In this document: in pieces, positions 31,901-34,125 of the stretch
Layout of the letters: the number at the start of each line of letters is the position of its first letter
How positions within the stretch are numbered: position 1 is the first letter of the stretch
Source of the DNA: Mnemiopsis leidyi
Lineage: Eukaryota > Ctenophora > Tentaculata > Lobata > Bolinopsidae
Length of the DNA stretch: 34,125 bases
Reading direction: 5' to 3'
Assembly (NCBI GenBank): GCA_000226015.1
Contig: JH153252.1
Span: forward strand, 12,211 to 46,335
Program-made: the position numbers and the translations under genes
Notes under the pieces: model-generated
Told to the model about the DNA's origin: nothing
Seen by the model: only the letters and a program-made list of their open reading frames with translations
The model's database searches: none

Positions 31901-33267
31901 TGACTTTTAAACTCATGTTTGTTGTAGGTAAATCTCATAACAAAGGACACTCAGAACAAATAGTGAAAGAATCTTTTGAACATGGTGACATTCACCTCCT
32001 GGACATGGAGGAAAGACGGGAGTCCCTTCCCCTTAAACTGTTATTGGGGTTAAGGAAAAGTACTGAACTCTATAGTTTCTCCTACTTTGTAAAAGCCGAT
32101 CACGATACGCTTATTGATCTTCCCAATCTTGTTCGGGGGCTTGCAACTACCAAACCGACCGGTGTTTATACCGGATATTGTAACCGAAAGTTACGAAATA
32201 CGCCATTTAAAATGAAATTTGAGTATTGTCTCGGAGGAGGCTATGTTCTGTCGGCTGATCTAGTTGAGAAAATCTCGATGTTAGACGATAAAAAAATCGC
32301 TGGAATAACAAAAACGATACCATTTGAGGATGGTTATGTGGGATACTTGGTATGGATAGTCGCCAAGCAAAACAACATTCCTGGCCCAATACCACAAACA
32401 AATCCAACAGCTTTACAACTCATTACGGGGCCTACTAAAATACAGTTCAACAAGTACTTTTATCACTGGTTAAAAGGTTTGAGAAATTTGGACCGAGTAT
32501 TTGAGTGTCGAATAGCAGCAAACAAGACTGCGTGTCCGATGATGAATTTTCTTATTCTAAAAGAGGACAGTAATTGCATGTGTGATCATGCAAAAATATA
32601 ACAAAAAGAAATAAGACATGATTCATACTCATACAAATTGTACATACAATGGCTATGATAAATGATGGTGCTGCTCCGAAAAAATCCCCTCTCAAGTCTC
32701 AGAAGGAAGATTAATCAAAGAAAAGAACTTACCATGGTTAACGCCATGAGAGATGAGATGAGCAAATACCACGACATGGTGTGCGTGCAGGGCGCCATTG
32801 GTGATCCAGTACTTTTGAGCGAGCGGCGTTGGCGTGTTTACAATGAGTTCTCTGGGGGGAAAAATTTTTGTTTTTTGTATTAGCATTGACGTTTTTTCCT
32901 CAAATGACTTTTTTATTCTCCGAAAACATCCATTTTTAACTTGTTATCGCCAAAAGATGGATACAAAAATAAAAACCCAACCATCTATAACAGAATAACG
33001 TGAGGTGTTACAAAAACTTATCATTTGGATGAAGGAGGTTACATGACGTGTTTTGTCATCTTCAGACAACTCCCACATTTTTAGAGATAATTTTTTTTAA
33101 AGATAATACTGATATTCATGATAATTCAACTAATTGGTTTAAAACTCAGAAACAAACCAACTTGGTTTCAGGGTCAAATATTGCTGTTGTTTCCATCTCC
33201 ACCGCATTGTTTCCATAGCCTAATTCCGTCAGACCAAAACAGCCAATATCCCCAAGGGTATCTATAC
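22947..33267 (-). CDS. Acyl-CoA oxidase-like protein, 3' part, ten exons
   Basis: Exons 5' to 3': 33162-33267, 32733-32851, 28424-28558, 28123-28207, 27882-28003, 24235-24569, 23918-24118, 23719-23787, 23356-23493, 22947-23108. They join in phase to about 489 residues and a TGA stop. Motifs in order: [18 protein letters not shown] (flavin/substrate loop), [58 protein letters not shown] and MTAEGDN with the catalytic-base Glu of acyl-CoA oxidases. These enzymes oxidise acyl-CoA to trans-2-enoyl-CoA, passing electrons to O2, usually in peroxisomes. The [12 protein letters not shown]...AHAxMTAEGDN pattern differs from mammalian ACOX1/ACOX3 and seems closer to oxidases I recall from algae and protists. 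The protein ends LDLF without a PTS1 tripeptide. The first ~200 residues lie beyond the right edge. Two very large introns hold + strand genes. Confidence 0.92.
24570..26268. other. Acyl-CoA oxidase intron, left part
   Basis: Contains the tRNA-derived SINE (24647 onward), then AT-rich sequence with no recognised gene up to the nested GPCR. Confidence 0.5.
24647..24890 (+). mobile_element. tRNA-derived SINE
   Basis: The head 24647-24721 is tRNA-like: GGTTGGTGG at the 5' end pairs with CCACCAACC at 24713-24721, a GTAG/CTAC D-like stem follows, and a perfect B box GGTTCGATTCC lies at 24697-24707. The D loop is too short and lacks GG, and no proper anticodon arm forms, so it is not a functional tRNA. 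A non-tRNA body continues to about 24890; the 3' boundary is uncertain. Confidence 0.65.
26338..27225 (+). CDS. Class A-like GPCR (divergent), nested in acyl-CoA oxidase intron
   Basis: Intronless frame of 295 residues from ATG 26338; an upstream in-frame ATG at 26269 would give 318. Seven hydrophobic segments can be placed. TM1 ends [15 protein letters not shown], with the N of the TM1 motif. TM2 is [15 protein letters not shown], with the D of the LxxxD motif. TM3 ends [14 protein letters not shown], where DRY is replaced by TRT. TM7 ends [11 protein letters not shown], the NPxxY motif. The C-tail is short ([17 protein letters not shown]). It is a rhodopsin-type receptor of unknown ligand, probably fast-evolving. 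It lies antisense within the intron between oxidase exons 27882-28003 and 24235-24569. A tract tttcaatttcag just before ATG 26338 resembles a splice acceptor. AATAAA signals follow. Confidence 0.85.
   Translation: MGTDLRSVIQKVFPICSGVIAAAGFVTNLLSLTYFARKPKRTKTTVTFLFLNTFDILVCLFGTILIFSTSCKEQQNIVFLCDFKNAFFQSVLSLENLCVETTAFATCLLSVTRTISLCFPFHQINKSVFGTSVAVFLIQELVRFLYFHLNNSRFYSYVVNRYFIVSLIASAILCSIVSSCLSCWKLLSNTKKPMSRSLNDDVRARVPDRNQKATITILIVSILFCFLNTIFCINIHIRLANPVETSKSSETVILLHEFSIWLAVPLNSALNPAIYFARKKDMRVFIKKIFCLRQF
27357..27415 (+). promoter_or_regulatory. Polyadenylation signals of nested GPCR
   Basis: AATAAA at 27357-27362 and 27410-27415, 130-190 bp after the receptor stop codon. Confidence 0.5.
27416..27881. 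other. Acyl-CoA oxidase intron, 5' part
   Basis: No gene seen. Contains a perfect 14-bp palindrome, CACGGTGCACCGTG, at 27527-27540. Confidence 0.5.
28724..28896. repeat. Long hairpin (59-bp arms, 9-nt loop) flanked by 11-bp direct repeats
   Basis: Arms 28759-28817 and 28827-28885 are reverse complements with about five mismatches and no gap, separated by CTGTTTTGT. TGTTCCATATA occurs at 28724-28734 and 28886-28896, flush with the right arm and 24 bp outside the left arm. Either a foldback transposon with a target-site-like duplication or a structured RNA source. Lies in the 28559-32732 oxidase intron. Confidence 0.85.
28897..29796. other. Oxidase intron upstream of nested receptor gene
   Basis: No coding signal. 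Presumably includes the promoter of the + strand receptor at 29797. Confidence 0.45.
29797..30783 (+). CDS. Class A (rhodopsin-type) GPCR, nested in acyl-CoA oxidase intron
   Basis: Intronless, 328 residues, with a good start context (AAAATGAGC). Seven TM segments are visible, with standard class A marks: GNSIVVY in TM1, [11 protein letters not shown] in TM2, a TM3 cysteine (PVICYLT) and an ECL2 cysteine (LACTTN) for the conserved disulfide, and [10 protein letters not shown] in TM6 in place of CWxP. TM7 has LTLNPIVYS (NPxxY). The DRY position reads TYRW, keeping Arg but not the acidic residue. An N-glycosylation site (NST) lies in the N-terminus and the C-tail is Ser/Arg-rich. It signals through heterotrimeric G proteins by family; the ligand cannot be called, although the layout resembles peptide/amine-type receptors. 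Antisense to its host and unlike the other nested receptor beyond the fold. Confidence 0.92.
   Translation: MSSFRAVLPNSTITFTGGVQFFLFYYQLSMITTAIIGNSIVVYTTTMFNAIHLDSSSVLLIQNLAVTDIFLIVIAYVPKLATLHSGSWTLGPVICYLTAFCQFVPGVVEIITLTCISTYRWYLVRFPFRRPPKAFTTKILILLMWMVATSFLIVFVTDNRSLAIFDVRTLACTTNVGLHQRYLVLPALFFFGILPVTLTIILNLLTLGRALRVTSRTGTYNKQALITVNAICFIFVLTWVPYLIRAVMAALSQTLPLWFYTMQYNLNIISLTLNPIVYSITNRKFRRFLSRRLTDTRINFASSMPMIRRSTRSNSNNVTQRCLRVTKL
30784..31476. other. Spacer between nested GPCR and nested glycosyltransferase
   Basis: AT-rich. AATAAA occurs at 31320-31325, 31430-31435 and 31438-31443; these could end the receptor transcript just before the glycosyltransferase start. A 73-codon open stretch at 31152-31373 has no recognisable features. 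Confidence 0.45.
31477..32601 (+). CDS. GT31 family beta-1,3-glycosyltransferase (galactosyltransferase-like), nested
   Basis: Intronless, 374 residues. Type II membrane topology: a short cytosolic tail, then a signal anchor ([19 protein letters not shown]), then a stem with N-glycosylation sites and a luminal domain. GT31 motifs: [11 protein letters not shown] (the RxxIRxTW block), [62 protein letters not shown] (YCSGGGYVLS block) and [10 protein letters not shown] (EDVYVG block). The metal-binding DDD motif appears as ADHD, keeping the two outer acidic positions. By family it adds beta-1,3-linked Gal or GlcNAc to glycans in the Golgi; the exact acceptor cannot be assigned. It lies antisense between oxidase exons 28424-28558 and 32733-32851, 132 bp from the latter. 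The start is preceded by ataatttag|gcg, an acceptor-like sequence. Confidence 0.9.
   Translation: MKIISPRNVLLAILIILTLYLLANLATISNDTFKYRILGFQSNFIAISNNSHDPVTKYKDETGGDLPRVLNENVRGETQEYKSFLRSICEGENTTIKDHYFMVIFIPSLPELSMHRHYLRTKWLNISWWSRDEFDGLGRGCLTFKLMFVVGKSHNKGHSEQIVKESFEHGDIHLLDMEERRESLPLKLLLGLRKSTELYSFSYFVKADHDTLIDLPNLVRGLATTKPTGVYTGYCNRKLRNTPFKMKFEYCLGGGYVLSADLVEKISMLDDKKIAGITKTIPFEDGYVGYLVWIVAKQNNIPGPIPQTNPTALQLITGPTKIQFNKYFYHWLKGLRNLDRVFECRIAANKTACPMMNFLILKEDSNCMCDHAKI
32852..33161. other. Acyl-CoA oxidase intron
   Basis: AT-rich with no recognisable element; bounded by a GTTGGT donor (minus strand) and a CCCCCCAG acceptor. Confidence 0.6.
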
Positions 33268-33609
33268 CTGAGTATTAGTGCCAGTTAGAAAATCTGCCCT
33301 TTAACAAATCTAATGGTTCACTTTGAAAGCTTGGCAACAAGTATGTGGGAAAGCGTTTTTGATGAATAGTCATACATCCTTTTTAAAAATCAATATGCTG
33401 AAAAACCTTGTTTTAAGGCCTCTGATATCAGTTATTAACAGCCATGATACCGAAATACATGATATAACATTAAACCTTTGAGAAGTAAATTGTGATGCTT
33501 TTCTGTGCCTAATTTAAAGATAGTCCCACCAAATAAGTTAAACTGCACTGTCATTTTTGTTGTCATGGCTGGATCTGAAAATAATTCGGTTATGAGAATT
33601 TGATTTTAA
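33268..33609. other. Acyl-CoA oxidase intron, toward missing 5' exons
   Basis: No exon recognised. The next upstream exon must end in phase 1 (the first visible exon starts with two bases of a split codon), and none was found before the right edge. Confidence 0.45.
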
Positions 33610-33942
33610 CATGTTAAGAACAAAGAACTTTACCGCAGATGTGACACCATACCTATAACAGAACGTGTCAGAAAAGCACGATGGACTCTTCTCGGCCACA
33701 TCCTCAGAATGGACGATAACTGTGCCCCATCCCTGGCACTTCGATATGCCGTAGACAGCTCAAACAGTCTTCGTGGGAGAAGAGGAAGACCTCACACAAA
33801 CCTATTTTCGTCCATTCAGGCTGACTTGAAATTTTTTGACTTACGATTAAACTCTATTGATGATTTAAGTAATCTCAAAACTGTTGCATATGATCGAGCC
33901 AATTGGAGAAACATGTTTTCATATAATATCGATTTTGATTAG
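33610..33942 (+). mobile_element. Non-LTR retrotransposon 3' end (C-terminal ORF2 tail relic)
   Basis: A frame open from 33610 to a TAG at 33942 encodes the tail typical of LINE ORF2-type proteins: a TERVRKARWTLLGHILRMDD block (usually RRRWLGHVLRMDD), ALRYAVD, GRRGRPHTNLF (usually GKRxRGRPKxTW) and a final AYDRANWRNM (usually AxDRxxWRxxV). No reverse transcriptase domain precedes it, so the copy is 5'-truncated. It lies antisense to the acyl-CoA oxidase, in its intron. Confidence 0.85.
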
Positions 33943-34032
33943 AGTATCCGGTTTTTTGTCACTGGATTTTTTTACTGAATGTCTCCTCAGCAGGACTTTA
34001 TTACCTGTCCAGGATGTAATTTTTTCCATCTC

Positions 34033-34125
34033 TAATACTTTTTGCCGAAGGCAAAAAAGTAAGTAGATGGTTTAAAGTGGTCGGATTTTGGGGGTGGGGT
34101 GGGTGGGTAGGTAGGTAGATGGACG
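34033..34125. repeat. Short hairpin and G-rich tract at right edge
   Basis: TTTTTGCCGAAGGCAAAAA forms an 8-bp stem near 34040-34060. The tract from about 34090 has G runs (GGGGG, GGGG, GGG, GGG) followed by GGTA repeats and could fold as a G-quadruplex. Confidence 0.6.

Overview
This is nuclear DNA from an invertebrate animal, species not determined. The evidence is spliced genes with GT-AG introns of about 60 to 350 bp, animal-type proteins (EEA1, TBCK, ORC2, class A GPCRs), long (TG)n tracts, an assembly gap, fragments of animal retrotransposons, and a vertebrate/invertebrate-type TTAGGG telomeric motif (interstitial here). Small genes nested on the opposite strand inside introns of larger genes recall compact early-branching animal genomes such as ctenophores, but that is only a guess.

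Layout, left to right. 1-115: (TG)n tract. 388-1639 (-): frameshifted Penelope-like reverse transcriptase relic, probably inside a TBCK intron. 2166-4674 (+): last six coding exons of TBCK (TBC and rhodanese-like domains). 5629-15834 (-): EEA1, with 19 exons reconstructed in phase from an N-terminal C2H2 finger to a C-terminal FYVE finger; a 487-bp N gap beside a (TG)n tract hides part of it. Inside its largest intron, on +, lies a two-exon DEDD exonuclease-like gene (8231-9217). 16400-19749 (-): seven-exon gene with two YqaJ nuclease domains, the second without catalytic residues. A 216-bp MITE carrying about 20 CCCTAA repeats sits 15 bp upstream of its ATG. 20393-21649 (-): ORC2. 22947-33267 (-): last ten coding exons of a peroxisomal-type acyl-CoA oxidase whose N-terminus lies beyond the right edge. 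Its introns hold three uninterrupted + strand genes (two class A GPCRs and a GT31 glycosyltransferase), a tRNA-derived SINE, a 59-bp-stem hairpin and a LINE 3' end.

Functional picture. TBCK and EEA1, convergent neighbours here, are both tied to Rab5 early-endosome biology (EEA1 tethers; TBCK is a FERRY-complex subunit in mammals). ORC2 acts in replication initiation. The tandem YqaJ protein is the least understood and most unusual gene.

All gene models were assembled by eye from splice signals, reading phase and remembered family motifs; no database search was run. Exon boundaries whose phase closes exactly are reliable to the base; 5' ends of the partial genes and UTRs are not defined.
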